From Leishmania martiniquensis (Eukaryota; Euglenozoa; Kinetoplastea; Trypanosomatida; Trypanosomatidae), in NCBI RefSeq assembly GCF_017916325.1, contig NC_090151.1:129001-193000 (forward strand): 64,000 bases of DNA, written 5' to 3'. The first letter of the stretch is position 1, and every line of letters starts with the position of its first letter. The notes beneath the pieces were generated by a model, which did not search any database, was not told the origin of the DNA, and saw only the letters and a list, made by a program, of their open reading frames with translations. Both the position numbers and the translations under genes were made by a program. Positions 9,632 to 19,408 of this stretch are shown here, in pieces.

Positions 9632-12124
9632 TCAAAACGCGAGCAGCCTGAAGCCTGTCTGCTGCTGTGTCGTGAGGTCGGTGCGAAGGCGGTACCCCCA
9701 GTAGGGCAGCCCTTTATTGCTCGCGGGGTACCCCGGCGGGAAAACTATCTTCATGGTGTCTGTGAGCACCTGCTCCTTGAGCAGTCGGTCCGACACCGTC
9801 GTTGTCGACATGGACGGAGAGGCGTTCACCTCGATCAGGTGGGGGTTGATGTGGTCGTCGATAAGGATGTCATAGCCGTAGAGCTCGTAGGAGTGCTTGT
9901 CGTTGAACATCACCGGCTCCACCGCCTTGAGCGAGTGGTAGATGAGAAACTGAATGTTCTTCACCAAACCCTCAGCCACGTAGGGGCCGTAGCCCTTCTG
10001 CACGTAGAGAAACATATTTTTGAAAGACCACTTGCCGCCGTGCGAGCTGTTGTAGTGCTCGTCACCCTTCTGCAGGGCGACATTCGTCAGGTGGGAGCCG
10101 AGGTCCTCCTGGGCCAGGCTGCTGCCGGCGTATCGCGTCGCGCAAAACCTGGCGAACCCGTCCTCGTGCAGGTACGCCACCAGAGGCTTATAAGATGTTA
10201 CGAGAACATACAAGCGCAGGTCGAACTTTTTGCCGCCAATGAGCAGGGGGTTGGAGATGTAGCGGCTGACAATGTACGAGCCCAGTGCCGCGCCGGCGTT
10301 GCTGCTAGCCCCGGCTGTGGCCGCGGATGAGCCAGGGGCGGTCGGGCTGCCCTGTGAGCCTCCGTTGCCGCTGTTCGCCGACGCCCCCGCGGCGTCGACG
10401 CTGCTCCATATGGCCGGGCGCTGCGGCTGCAGCGCTGCAGGCGCCACCCACGCGGCCCGGTTAGCAGGGGCAGTGGCCGACGAGGACACGCTCTCCGTCT
10501 CCTTCTTTTCTGCGATCCAGCGCTGCAGGGAGCGGACGTCATCGATGAGAAAGATGCCCTTCCCCTGCGAGCGCGATGTCGGCTTCACAATCCACTGAGC
10601 GCCGCGCCGCTTTTGGAACTTCTCCTTGAACATGCTCATGTCATTGGGTATGTTGAACGTCAGAGGAACGCTGTCGGCTAAGCAAAAGGTTTTGGCGCCG
10701 AGCGGCCGCCCGCGCACGCCGCCGCCATACGCGAGCCCGCAGGAGCCTGCCGACGCCGATACCCAATCGGTGGCGGTATGCAGTGTCAGCCGAGCGTAGT
10801 TATCCGCCTGATTCTCTCGCAAGTATCGCTTGATGTTCTTGTACATGAGGTCCTTGCGTGTCAACTCCGCGTGATCGGGGAAGTGGTTGATGATCTGATG
10901 CTCCTGCCACCGGAAGGTGCTGGAGCAGACGGTGTGGCGAACGCGTCCGACGTGCATCCAGAAAAAGTGCCAGTCGCCGAGGCCGATGTTCTTATCCTCA
11001 CCGTCACTGCTCGCTGGAACGCAGACCTCCTCCACACTCACCCGTCGAGCACGCATCAAAGAAGCGGCCGCAGCTGCGGAGGCGGCGGCGGCCTGCATCT
11101 CTGCACCACCACTCCTACTCATGCGAAGCCCATCGTCTGCCCGCCCACTCGCCCCTTCGGCAGTGCAGGCGCTGGTGATCGACGACGCTGGTTGCCATGC
11201 TGCCGAGCTCGTTGGATGCGCCTGCTCGTGCTGGTAGCGCTCGAACATAAAGTGAATCACCTCCTTGTCGAGGTCTGTTCGGTAGCGTAAGGCGCAGTCT
11301 CCGTAATGGTGACTGCCACCGCTGCTGTTGCCCCCAGCGATGACCACGCCGGTGCGGCGGCCGTTGCCAAGTCCATTGCTGCCCGATGCCGCGGCACCAG
11401 CGCCGCTGGCGGCCCCTGGTATCATGAAAACCTTTGTGTGCCGCTTGCCGGCCAGCGAGGTCACTGGCACCGCCACGCGCCGCGAGGCACTACGCTTGTC
11501 GCTGCTACCACCCACCTCGCTCACAAGGGTCGCAGAAAAAGCGGCATCGACAACATCGTCGCTGCCGCCGTCACTGTCCTCTGGTGGCAGCTCACGCAGC
11601 GGTTTCAGATCCATCGCACCCGAGTCTTCCACACCCATCAGCTGCTTCAGCTGCTGCCGCTGCATTGGCTGCTCTTTCGGATCCTCATCGGTCCCCACCC
11701 CAGAAGCCCGGGCCACTTCCGGCTGCGGCAGTTGCCCTTCGCCTCCCACGGACCCTTCAGCGGGCCCCATATTTTTCTTTGCTTTGCCGAGCACGAGGAG
11801 TGAGGGCGGCGACGGCAGCGTTGCGGCGGAGGCGGCTGACCCCCTTACACTTGAGCGCCCCTTCCGCCTCCGCGCCGATGAAGCCCGCAGCGCCTTTGCC
11901 GCAAGCGACCGTGTTGCTGGTTTCTTCTTCGATGCGACCGAAATGGCGACTTGGGGTGTCAACACCGCGGGCGTTGTACGAGCACCACCACCAACACCAC
12001 CAGCGGGAGCCGTGGCACGGCCGGAGGTCGTCGGCGGCCCAGCAGTTGGTGTACCGCCCACGCTCTCCGACAGCTTGCTGTCCCTTCGCTTGCTGTCGCC
12101 CCTGCGGATTTTCGCGTGCCCCAT
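9632..12124 (-). CDS. Tubulin tyrosine ligase-like protein (probable tubulin polyglutamylase)
   Basis: The 830-aa product starts MGHAKIRRGDSKRRDSK. The frame is open 38 codons further up, but that stretch is low complexity, so ATG 12124 is chosen. Residues 1-300 are Ala/Gly/Ser-rich and probably disordered, with basic patches. From about residue 330 a TTL/TTLL ATP-grasp domain follows. It contains QWIVKPTSRSQGKGIFLIDD (about 510-529), the NPLLIGGKKFDLRLYVLV segment, GFARFCATRY, SHLTNVALQK, and the metal/ATP-binding DILIDD with PHLIEVNASPSM near residue 765. These match TTLL1/TTLL9-type enzymes, which add glutamates to tubulin tails on axonemal and subpellicular microtubules. A low-complexity insert (about 545-600) interrupts the domain. 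The exact TTLL subclass and substrate chain cannot be decided here. Confidence 0.92.
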   Translation of the reverse strand: MGHAKIRRGDSKRRDSKLSESVGGTPTAGPPTTSGRATAPAGGVGGGARTTPAVLTPQVAISVASKKKPATRSLAAKALRASSARRRKGRSSVRGSAASAATLPSPPSLLVLGKAKKNMGPAEGSVGGEGQLPQPEVARASGVGTDEDPKEQPMQRQQLKQLMGVEDSGAMDLKPLRELPPEDSDGGSDDVVDAAFSATLVSEVGGSSDKRSASRRVAVPVTSLAGKRHTKVFMIPGAASGAGAAASGSNGLGNGRRTGVVIAGGNSSGGSHHYGDCALRYRTDLDKEVIHFMFERYQHEQAHPTSSAAWQPASSITSACTAEGASGRADDGLRMSRSGGAEMQAAAASAAAAASLMRARRVSVEEVCVPASSDGEDKNIGLGDWHFFWMHVGRVRHTVCSSTFRWQEHQIINHFPDHAELTRKDLMYKNIKRYLRENQADNYARLTLHTATDWVSASAGSCGLAYGGGVRGRPLGAKTFCLADSVPLTFNIPNDMSMFKEKFQKRRGAQWIVKPTSRSQGKGIFLIDDVRSLQRWIAEKKETESVSSSATAPANRAAWVAPAALQPQRPAIWSSVDAAGASANSGNGGSQGSPTAPGSSAATAGASSNAGAALGSYIVSRYISNPLLIGGKKFDLRLYVLVTSYKPLVAYLHEDGFARFCATRYAGSSLAQEDLGSHLTNVALQKGDEHYNSSHGGKWSFKNMFLYVQKGYGPYVAEGLVKNIQFLIYHSLKAVEPVMFNDKHSYELYGYDILIDDHINPHLIEVNASPSMSTTTVSDRLLKEQVLTDTMKIVFPPGYPASNKGLPYWGYRLRTDLTTQQQTGFRLLAF

Positions 12125-14117
12125 TAGGATCACCCGGCGGCCAAAGAAGGAAAAAGGGGGTGAGAAGACGTGTGTGTGTGTGTGTGCGGCACGTTCGGCG
12201 CAGAGATTAAGGTGGCTTCGGAGGACAGCAGCGTGCACGCGCGTCTGCCTACCCTCCGTGGGCCCCTCGAAAGCAGGGTGAAGAAAGGGGAATAAAGCAA
12301 AGCGTTGCCGGATGCGTGCTGTGTGTGTGTGTATGTGTTAGTGTGTGTGTTAGTGTGTGTGCGTTGTGTATGCGGGAAAAGGTAGATGGACAAAGAGCGT
12401 GAGTGGCCCCCCTCCGGTTCAAGGGAGCTGCGACAGAGACGAAGGGAAAGGGTGATGGAGTAAGCACGAGAGGGAGGAGGGAGGGCAACGGTGATCCGCG
12501 GCGCACGTGTGACAGACACCCAAATAATGAACGCGCGTTCTGTCTCCGCTATACACACCTTTTTCCCCTGCGCTCACTGTGTGGTGGCTTTGCTGCTTAA
12601 CTGTATATGTGTGTGTATGGCGGAGTGCGCCTGTGCGACGGTGCTACGTGCGTGGAGTCGCGGATATGGGGAAGGTGTAGCGGTACTGCGTCGCCTGCAG
12701 AGTGTGAGGTGGGGGGCGGTGTGATCTTTAGCGGTCTCCTTTGCTGCTTGAAAAAGACAGGAAAAAAGGGGGGAGGAGGGGATGGTGGAGAGGAGAAGCG
12801 GATGGAGGAGGGGAGGGGAGGGGGGAGAGGCGGAGGCGGCATGCGCATTGAGGGTCCATCGCACACAATCCCCTCCGCCCCACCCCTCCCTCCCAAGGGC
12901 GCATCGCGAACGCCTTCCGCTATCGTTGAAGCGCTTACATGCGGGGGTGTGAAAGAGGGAAAGGGGGAGGGCAGAGAGCCACGCTGCGAGGCATTACGCT
13001 TCCACAACGCAGACAAGAGTTACTGCGGCAGCGCCTCGTGATGCGATTTATTCCGCAACGAATGCTCTACAGGAGGAGCCAAGGACTTGCAAGACCCACC
13101 GCTGCCCCCCCCCCTCTTTCTCTCATCCGCACCCGCATCCGCATCTCCCCCCTCCCTCCCTCTCGCGGTAAGCAGCCGCGTGCTCAGCCAACACCCCAGA
13201 GGAAGGTAAGGAAGGAGAGAGCGAGATAAAGGTTTGATGCCGGAGGTAGGGGTCACAGTGAAGGCCCTCTCACTCGTATTTTTCCCGCCAATGCGCAACC
13301 GTCAGCGTCACGTCGTGCCACGAGCGGCTCCCGCCGTCAAGCTTCCCAGGCCTCTTTCTTTTTTTGCGGGGAGATGTCAGGTGAGGGGTAATGAGAGACG
13401 AGCGGAGGGTGAGGGACGACATACCCCATTGCGCCAGCGCGCCGGGACACAGAGAGGTAAAGGGCAGGCAGGTGGTGAAGCACCCGGCAGGCGCACATCA
13501 ACAGCCCGAGAGCACGCAGGTGCTGGCGCACGAACCAACGCAGAGGGAAAGGGGGGCTAATTAGTTTTCCTTACCGTGTTAATGCGCTCCCGCCTCTCTC
13601 TCCCCCCTCATTCCTGCGTCCCTGCTCTGGATGTCTGGGCACGTGTGCCTGTGTGCCGCCTCACTGAACAACGCGCGAAAGGCGTCTGCGAGCAACGGAC
13701 GCTGCCGGTGTCGCTACAATCGCTCCCCCACCCACCCACCCGTTCCCTTGCACGCTATACGCGGTCGCCGTCGTCTTCTTTTGTGCTCACTTTTTCCGGG
13801 TTAGCGCGAAGAGATGAGAAATAAATAAATAAATAAAAAGAGAGTTCGCGCCATCACACGCCTTACCCACTGCACTTCCCCTCCTTCCCTCACCCACCTA
13901 CCCCAACGCACGCGCCAGGCAACTCGCGCGCGCGCGTCATGCGACACGGCAATACCTACAACACGAGGAAACGGCAGGCGTCGTGTGGGAACGAGCGCTG
14001 TCGTCAGTCCGGCGGTGAAGATCCAATCTTCAAACGAATTGGCTCCATCGTGAAGCGCCAGACGCCGCCGCGGTGCATGCACGGCATCAAGTCAGCGCCC
14101 CTTTGTCGCATGCCTCC
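12125..14117. other. Intergenic spacer, 2.0 kb
   Basis: There is no gene. It holds TG microsatellites (12170-12186, 12319-12366), a long purine tract on the plus strand at about 12760-12840 and a short (AAAT)n run at 13819-13837. It covers the 5' UTR of the TTLL gene and the 3' UTR of the exoribonuclease gene. Confidence 0.6.
12319..12366. repeat. Interrupted TG microsatellite
   Basis: Three TG blocks are separated by single TA interruptions, giving a 48-bp tract about 200 bp upstream of the TTLL start on the sense strand. Confidence 0.85.
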
Positions 14118-17087
14118 CTACCGCGCCATCCTCCGCTTCTTAGCCTCTGGTGAAATGCGTTGGGTGGCACCCCTCACCGCCTCACAGCCCTTAGCATGCT
14201 CTCTCCTGTGCCGCTTCACACCAGCTGATGCCGCGGTCACATCCGTCTCGCTATCTGTATCGGTGGGCGCCATAGTGGGCTTCTGTCGCCCCTTACGAGC
14301 CACTCTCAGTGCGGCCATATCGTCCCCATAGCCCTCCGCGTTGGTATGGCTGCCGTCACAGTGGGTGCCCATCTTGAATGCTCCCCGCTTGGACTTCTTT
14401 GCGTCTCTCAGCCCCGGCGCCTCGGTCTTGGAAGCGCCGTTTTTTATTAGCGTGGCATTCACCTTCTTTCGGCGCGCCCTGCTGCCGCCTGTCACTACAC
14501 GGGCCGCGCGCACACCGACGTCCACGTCGGCATGCGACTCCGCAGCAGCGCCCATCAGCGCCGCGACGTCTTCTGGTGGTGCGTCATCGCCCAAGAAATG
14601 CCGTAGCTCACTCTCCAAGTCACTCGCGCCTGTCTTTTCCACGCGAGTCGCGTATTTTCGATCCTCTCTAGCAAGCGCGGCCCGTAACTCGGCTGATTCG
14701 GCCTGCTGCAAGCGGTGCAGCCGACGCTGCATGCGCCGCTGCTGCGGCTTCGTGAAGTGCTGGCCACGCTGCAAGATATCGGAGGCGATGTCGAGAGCAC
14801 GCTGCAGCTTCGCCGCAGCAGAATGTCGCTCGCGTCGCCGCAACTCCTCCGCGGCCTCCTCTTTGTTTAGATACACGCGCTTGTGCTCCACTGAGCGGCC
14901 TGCGCCGCAGATAGCCCCGTTCGAAACGTCCCCTGGTGTATGACCGCCGCTGAAGCACGAACGCTTGCTAGACTGAGGGGTGACGGCTGCAGAGAAGAGA
15001 GAGGGGTGAGTGGATACGGCGCGCCCGTGTACGTGCGTGAGAGCGCCGCCGCCGCCACCGTGGTGAGCGTCGTCATCACCCGTGTCCCGCGGCTGCACCG
15101 CTGCCGAGTCGAACGGGCAATAAAAGTCAAGGTACCTCGTGTGCGGCTCGTATGGAACATTCACGTACGGCACGTTCTCCGGCATCGTTATTGGCCGCAC
15201 CACCGGCACGGGGTCCTCAACTTGTATGTGGCCACGTGTTGCCAGCATGCGATGCTGCTCGTGGCGGCTCAGCCTTCGCCGTGGTGGGTTGACATTCAAC
15301 TGCACCGGCGACGTGAATTGGCGGAGGTACTGCTCGCTCTTTGTGAGCCATGGTGCCGACACCTCAACGGCATCCTTGGCAGCGCGCGCAACAGCGACCG
15401 TGTCGTTGCTCGTCTCCAGTGTCTTTAGGATAGACTGATGCGCAGCTTTGCTGTGCAGCCCCATGGCGATACTCTTCGGCAGCGTCGCCTCCGTCGGCAT
15501 AAGCGCCACGTACGTCTCCAGTGGTGTCAGAGGCTGCGAGCCCGTCTGTACCTTCGAGAGGCGAATGCGTGCGTTGGTGCGCTGGCAGTGCGCCGCTGCA
15601 GCGCGCAGGTGGCATAGCTGTGGCACTGCAGGTGCTGGAACGTAGTGGTAATCCGGGCACACACCCGTGATGACTGTGTAGAGAGACCAGAGCGCCGATT
15701 GGAGAAGGTTCATGCCCACCTCGATGCTGGACGAGCCCGTGTACTCGGACGCCTGCACGATGTCTGCAAGGAAGTCAATGTCGATGGCATCGAGGTTAGG
15801 CGAGACGAGCGTGCTGTGCGGGTAGGTCGCGCGCACGCTGCGGTAGCGCCGCCATAAGCCCATGGCCACCTCGCCAGCGCCGGTGTAATGATCGCCTCCG
15901 TTCAGCAAGAACAGGAAGATGAAGTCAATGCGGATGGACGGGAGCTGCGATGGCGAGAATGGCGTGTCGCCACGGGTAGCGGAGGTCGCCTTCAACCAGC
16001 GGTACAAGATGTCCGACACGCGAATAAGCTGCAGCGAGGAGGGGCTGATGATGCTGAAGTTGTGGAAGGCGGTTGCGCCGAGGCATGTCATGACAAGGTC
16101 AATGTCATTGCCGATCACCACGACGGAGTCGTCAGGGCGGCCGCGCAGATACGGCGTCGTTGCGGCGTCACTGTGATGGTCGTATTTGCCGTCACCCCCG
16201 GCGGTGCCCTTGCTTGGATGACGGCTACCGCCGTCTCTGTTGTTGCCCCGTCGGCCAGCGCTGCTGAGCCGCCTGCCAGGGCGCAGCGCCTTCTCGGTCT
16301 GTGGCGAGCATGCGGTGTTTTCTGCCGCGCAGCCTTGGCGATACGCGAGGAAGGCCAACGCGCGAGATATCTTCGCCTCGCCCTCGCCCATGACAGTGGT
16401 ACCGTAGAGGTACACCGGGCACGCCCGTTGCAGAAAGCCACGGCCGTGGTTTAGCTTAAACTGCGACGCGATGGCGTTCTCCAGCTCGATCATAAACAAA
16501 GAACCCGCAGTGATGGCGAGCGTGTTGAGTTGGTGCACGCTACCCGTGTCCAGCAGCGAAACCTTGCGCCGTCTAAGCCGCTGCGTCTGCAGCTTTGCGA
16601 TAGGGGCGGGGCCGTCGAAGCAGATGCTGAGCGATTGGCGTGGCACCACCACCTCCGTCACCAGAACACGCAGCCGCTCCAGCACTTCCTGGATTAGCTG
16701 CTGCTTCGTCTTGTCCTCGCTGCCCTTCTGGTGGAAGCAGGAGTGTACAATACAATTCATGTCAATGAGCACGTGATCCACCACCGTCCTGCTGCTGTCG
16801 CTCGCAACAGCCCCAGCATTGCCCAGGCCGTCCACGTGCGAGGAGGACGTTAGATGGCGTCGGCGCGCCCCGCCGCTACCAGTGTCATTCTCCTCAGTCA
16901 ACTGGTCATCGGCAGCGTACAGCGCCCCAACTTTAGCATCAGCGCCCTCGGCAGTGGTCACGTAGTAGTCCTCCACCCTCAAGCGCCGCTTCACCTCCTC
17001 CGCGGCCTCGGCATCACTCAGCGGCACGGGAAGTAGTCGCGTGCACCCGCACGAGTCAATGAACTTGCGCAGCCCTAGAAGCCCCAT
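14118..17087 (-). CDS. XRN-family 5'-3' exoribonuclease, divergent
   Basis: The 989-aa product begins MGLLGLRKFIDSCGCTRLL. Conserved blocks of the XRN N-terminal nuclease domain appear in order. They are DHVLIDMNCIVHSCFH (about 103-118), LSICFDGPAPIAKLQTQR (about 150-167), VMGEGEAKISRAL (about 228-240, the Glu-rich metal site), VVIGNDIDLVMTCLG (about 318-332) and FIFLFLLNGGDHYTG (about 385-400). The acidic residues expected to bind Mg2+ are therefore largely present. XRN enzymes degrade RNA with 5' monophosphate ends; trypanosomatids have several paralogs. Oddities are the N-terminus (the usual family start is of the type MGVPxFFRWL), long low-complexity inserts (about 60-100 and 245-310) and a basic Ala/Arg-rich C-terminal third. 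Which XRN paralog this is, and whether it is cytoplasmic or nuclear, is not determined. The basic tail favours the nucleus. Confidence 0.85.
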   Translation of the reverse strand: MGLLGLRKFIDSCGCTRLLPVPLSDAEAAEEVKRRLRVEDYYVTTAEGADAKVGALYAADDQLTEENDTGSGGARRRHLTSSSHVDGLGNAGAVASDSSRTVVDHVLIDMNCIVHSCFHQKGSEDKTKQQLIQEVLERLRVLVTEVVVPRQSLSICFDGPAPIAKLQTQRLRRRKVSLLDTGSVHQLNTLAITAGSLFMIELENAIASQFKLNHGRGFLQRACPVYLYGTTVMGEGEAKISRALAFLAYRQGCAAENTACSPQTEKALRPGRRLSSAGRRGNNRDGGSRHPSKGTAGGDGKYDHHSDAATTPYLRGRPDDSVVVIGNDIDLVMTCLGATAFHNFSIISPSSLQLIRVSDILYRWLKATSATRGDTPFSPSQLPSIRIDFIFLFLLNGGDHYTGAGEVAMGLWRRYRSVRATYPHSTLVSPNLDAIDIDFLADIVQASEYTGSSSIEVGMNLLQSALWSLYTVITGVCPDYHYVPAPAVPQLCHLRAAAAHCQRTNARIRLSKVQTGSQPLTPLETYVALMPTEATLPKSIAMGLHSKAAHQSILKTLETSNDTVAVARAAKDAVEVSAPWLTKSEQYLRQFTSPVQLNVNPPRRRLSRHEQHRMLATRGHIQVEDPVPVVRPITMPENVPYVNVPYEPHTRYLDFYCPFDSAAVQPRDTGDDDAHHGGGGGALTHVHGRAVSTHPSLFSAAVTPQSSKRSCFSGGHTPGDVSNGAICGAGRSVEHKRVYLNKEEAAEELRRRERHSAAAKLQRALDIASDILQRGQHFTKPQQRRMQRRLHRLQQAESAELRAALAREDRKYATRVEKTGASDLESELRHFLGDDAPPEDVAALMGAAAESHADVDVGVRAARVVTGGSRARRKKVNATLIKNGASKTEAPGLRDAKKSKRGAFKMGTHCDGSHTNAEGYGDDMAALRVARKGRQKPTMAPTDTDSETDVTAASAGVKRHRREHAKGCEAVRGATQRISPEAKKRRMAR

Positions 17088-17528
17088 AAACTATAAAGTA
17101 ACACGCGAGGGAATTGTCTGTGCCTCTGCTTACCTGTTGGCCCGCTCTAGAGAGTGCGCGCGAGTGCTAGCCCCTCTCCCTTCCACCGCGTGGCCCACGA
17201 ATCACTCTACACACGAGTGACAAAAAGACACCTGTTGGTCTGACCTGAATAGCACTCCAACATGAACGTTGGGTGAAGCAAGCGAGTCCAGAGGAGGAGG
17301 AGGGGAGGGGAGGGGGAGAGGGTAAAGTCAGCTGGCAGTGTGTACTCATCGGATAGGGGGAGAAGGACAGCCAGGCGGCGTACACATATGCGTGTCATCA
17401 CCGCAGCTGCAGCGGCTCAGACCGGCGGATGCCGAAGGGAGCGCACTCGCTTAAAGAACGAAGAAAGAGGCGACCCCTTCGCCCCTTCTCGGACAAAGCG
17501 AGTTCGTGAACTCTGTGCGGCACGTCGC

Positions 17529-17580
17529 GGGAGGGAGGGAGTGGGGGGAGCATAGGATGGCCCCCCACTCCCTCCCTCCC
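17529..17580. repeat. Perfect 20-bp inverted repeat (hairpin)
   Basis: The left arm at 17529-17548 (GGGAGGGAGGGAGTGGGGGG) is the exact reverse complement of the right arm at 17561-17580, with a 12-nt loop at 17549-17560. Neither arm extends outward or inward. One arm is all-purine but for one T and the other all-pyrimidine but for one A. Any transcript through it would fold into a very stable stem. It lies about 440 bp upstream of the XRN start and about 770 bp downstream of the two-TM gene stop. Confidence 0.9.
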
Positions 17581-17815
17581 ATCTTCGCCTTGCTACTGTT
17601 CCTTCTTTTTTTTTCGGGAGGAGGGATTTCCGAGAGAGCGACACAAAAAAAAACGAAGAGAGATAGAGAACGCCAACACGAACGCACTGGCGGGTGGCAC
17701 CCGACGTCATCCTTCCCAACGCCCGCCATGATGCAAGCTCGGTGACGCCGGCGCGTCCTTACCCACCGATCCACTCACTCGTACACACCGCCGCGGTGAT
17801 TGCTGTAAGCTTTCA

Positions 17816-17840
17816 ACACACACACACACATATATATATG
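17816..17840. repeat. CA/TA microsatellite
   Basis: A CA repeat runs directly into a TA repeat in the spacer downstream of the two-TM gene. Confidence 0.8.
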
Positions 17841-18349
17841 TGCTTCTGTGTGTGATTTTACACACGTATACGCAGGGGCGGTGATAGCGGAAGCACTGGT
17901 GCACGCACAGAGGATGCCGATACGACGCACGGAGGCGAAAGTGAGTCGAGAAGATGCGCTGCAGAGAAGCGGAGATGGTACACAGAGAGCAACGCGCACG
18001 CAGTCACTCTTGGGGGCGCCCACGAACGCGGGCGTGAGGCGACGCAGCATCACCCCCTCCCCTCACTTCCCCCTCTCCATCTCCTTCATGTATGGGCTCT
18101 TAACTCCGTCGTCGTTGCCATAGCAGTGGTCGCCCCCTCGTAAACGCCCTGTTGGGGGTTCCCTCCTAGCGGCCGCGCTCCAATATGAGTGCCATCGTAC
18201 AGAGAGAGAGGGGGCGCGTGTGTGGAGCGGCTTTTGTGCTCCGGTGAGATGAAAGAGGAAGCGGGAAGGCAATCGGGAAGGACTTTGCAGGCCTCCCACC
18301 TGCCGTACATGTCCTCATCTTACCCCCATCTGCGAAGTGGAAGTGCTGC

Positions 18350-19408
18350 TTAAAATACTACCCCGCTAGCAATGCCGCTGCTCACCAGCGTGTAAATGCC
18401 GGCGTAGCCGACAAAGATTAGCGCCCAGACGAAATAAATCATTAAGGGGACGGCCATCTGCGGCAGAAACGAGGTACTTAGAGGCTCCAGCTCAATGTTA
18501 AAGGAAACCATTCGCACGCGGTAGGCATCCAGCGGGATAGAATAAGCGCGTGGGCGTACCTCAATAACCGGCAGAAACGGGTCATTGGGGTCCGAGGATG
18601 CGTGTACGACATGGCGCCTCGCAGCCCCTCCGAATTCGTGCTCGCCCGCAGCGCTATCCATGTCCTCTCGATCGACCCACACACCCTCCTCGGTACTGAA
18701 CGCAAGCTCGTTGTCGCAACTTGTGGTGAAAACGAGAAGCTCCGTGTCTTGTGGCTGGTCTGTCCATTGATAGGCCGTCTCCAACGGTCTGCCTGCGGCG
18801 TGGGCACTGCTCTTCAGCGACTCCTCCACAGTGGAGCGGCGCACTTGGTAGAGCCGCATTTCGAACCCAACGCTTGGCGAGCCCAAGAAGCTGAGTCGTA
18901 TCAGGTAATGACTGCCCGCCTTCAAGCCCGCCAGGGCAAAGCGCTGAACAGACGGGATGGCCTCTCGAGTACTGCCATCGCGCTCCGCGGAAGCGTGCTC
19001 AGAGTTATCGTCCCACAGCGGCACGTCTTCCGGAAGGGTGGGGTTGCGCACGTGCTGCTTCACCCTAGGCGCGCCGGGACGCAGCACCTTGTATGTCACT
19101 GCGCCCCTCCGGCCGGAGCTACGGGGCGACATGTTGCGAAGTGGCGCCGCAGGGCCCTTGGCAGTGCTGCCGTCCGCAATGCGGCTCGCGCCCAGAGGCA
19201 CAGCCCGAGTTATCAGCTGTCGCGTGACGCCCTCAACATCCGTCTCGGAGCCGCTCTGGCCAAAAGCACCTGACTTCTCAATGACGCCGATGCGCACCAC
19301 ATAATACGCGGAAGTGATGGCGTACAGTGCCATGAGCAGCGACACAAAGAGAATAGCAGCACACCGAATGCGGCGCAGGAGGAAGAAGAAAAACTTCTGT
19401 GACGCCAT
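18350..19408 (-). CDS. Membrane protein with N- and C-terminal TM segments, 352 aa
   Basis: The start at ATG 19408 gives MASQKFFFFLLRRIRC followed by a hydrophobic helix (AAILFVSLLMALYAIT, about residues 17-35). The first 16 codons of the longer open frame are dropped. A soluble loop of about 270 residues contains beta-rich sequence, for example the block FALAGLKAGSHYLIRLSFLG. A second helix (MIYFVWALIFVGYAGIYTLV) lies close to the C-terminus. The topology is therefore two-pass with a large lumenal or extracellular domain and short cytosolic ends. I do not recognise the family with confidence. A housekeeping ER, Golgi or ciliary-membrane role is possible but not shown by the sequence. Confidence 0.8.
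   Translation of the reverse strand: MASQKFFFFLLRRIRCAAILFVSLLMALYAITSAYYVVRIGVIEKSGAFGQSGSETDVEGVTRQLITRAVPLGASRIADGSTAKGPAAPLRNMSPRSSGRRGAVTYKVLRPGAPRVKQHVRNPTLPEDVPLWDDNSEHASAERDGSTREAIPSVQRFALAGLKAGSHYLIRLSFLGSPSVGFEMRLYQVRRSTVEESLKSSAHAAGRPLETAYQWTDQPQDTELLVFTTSCDNELAFSTEEGVWVDREDMDSAAGEHEFGGAARRHVVHASSDPNDPFLPVIEVRPRAYSIPLDAYRVRMVSFNIELEPLSTSFLPQMAVPLMIYFVWALIFVGYAGIYTLVSSGIASGVVF

Larger units (their letters stand above)
17088..18349. other. Intergenic spacer with a strong inverted repeat
   Basis: There is no gene. It contains the perfect hairpin at 17529-17580 and a CA/TA microsatellite at 17816-17840. It should hold the 5' UTR of the XRN gene and the 3' UTR of the two-TM protein gene. 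Confidence 0.6.

Noticed and set aside
11328..12281. 317-codon plus-strand open frame opposite the TTLL gene
   Set aside because: It is antisense to the Ala/Ser-rich N-terminal part of a clear minus-strand gene. High GC at third positions opens antisense frames, and there is no recognisable domain.
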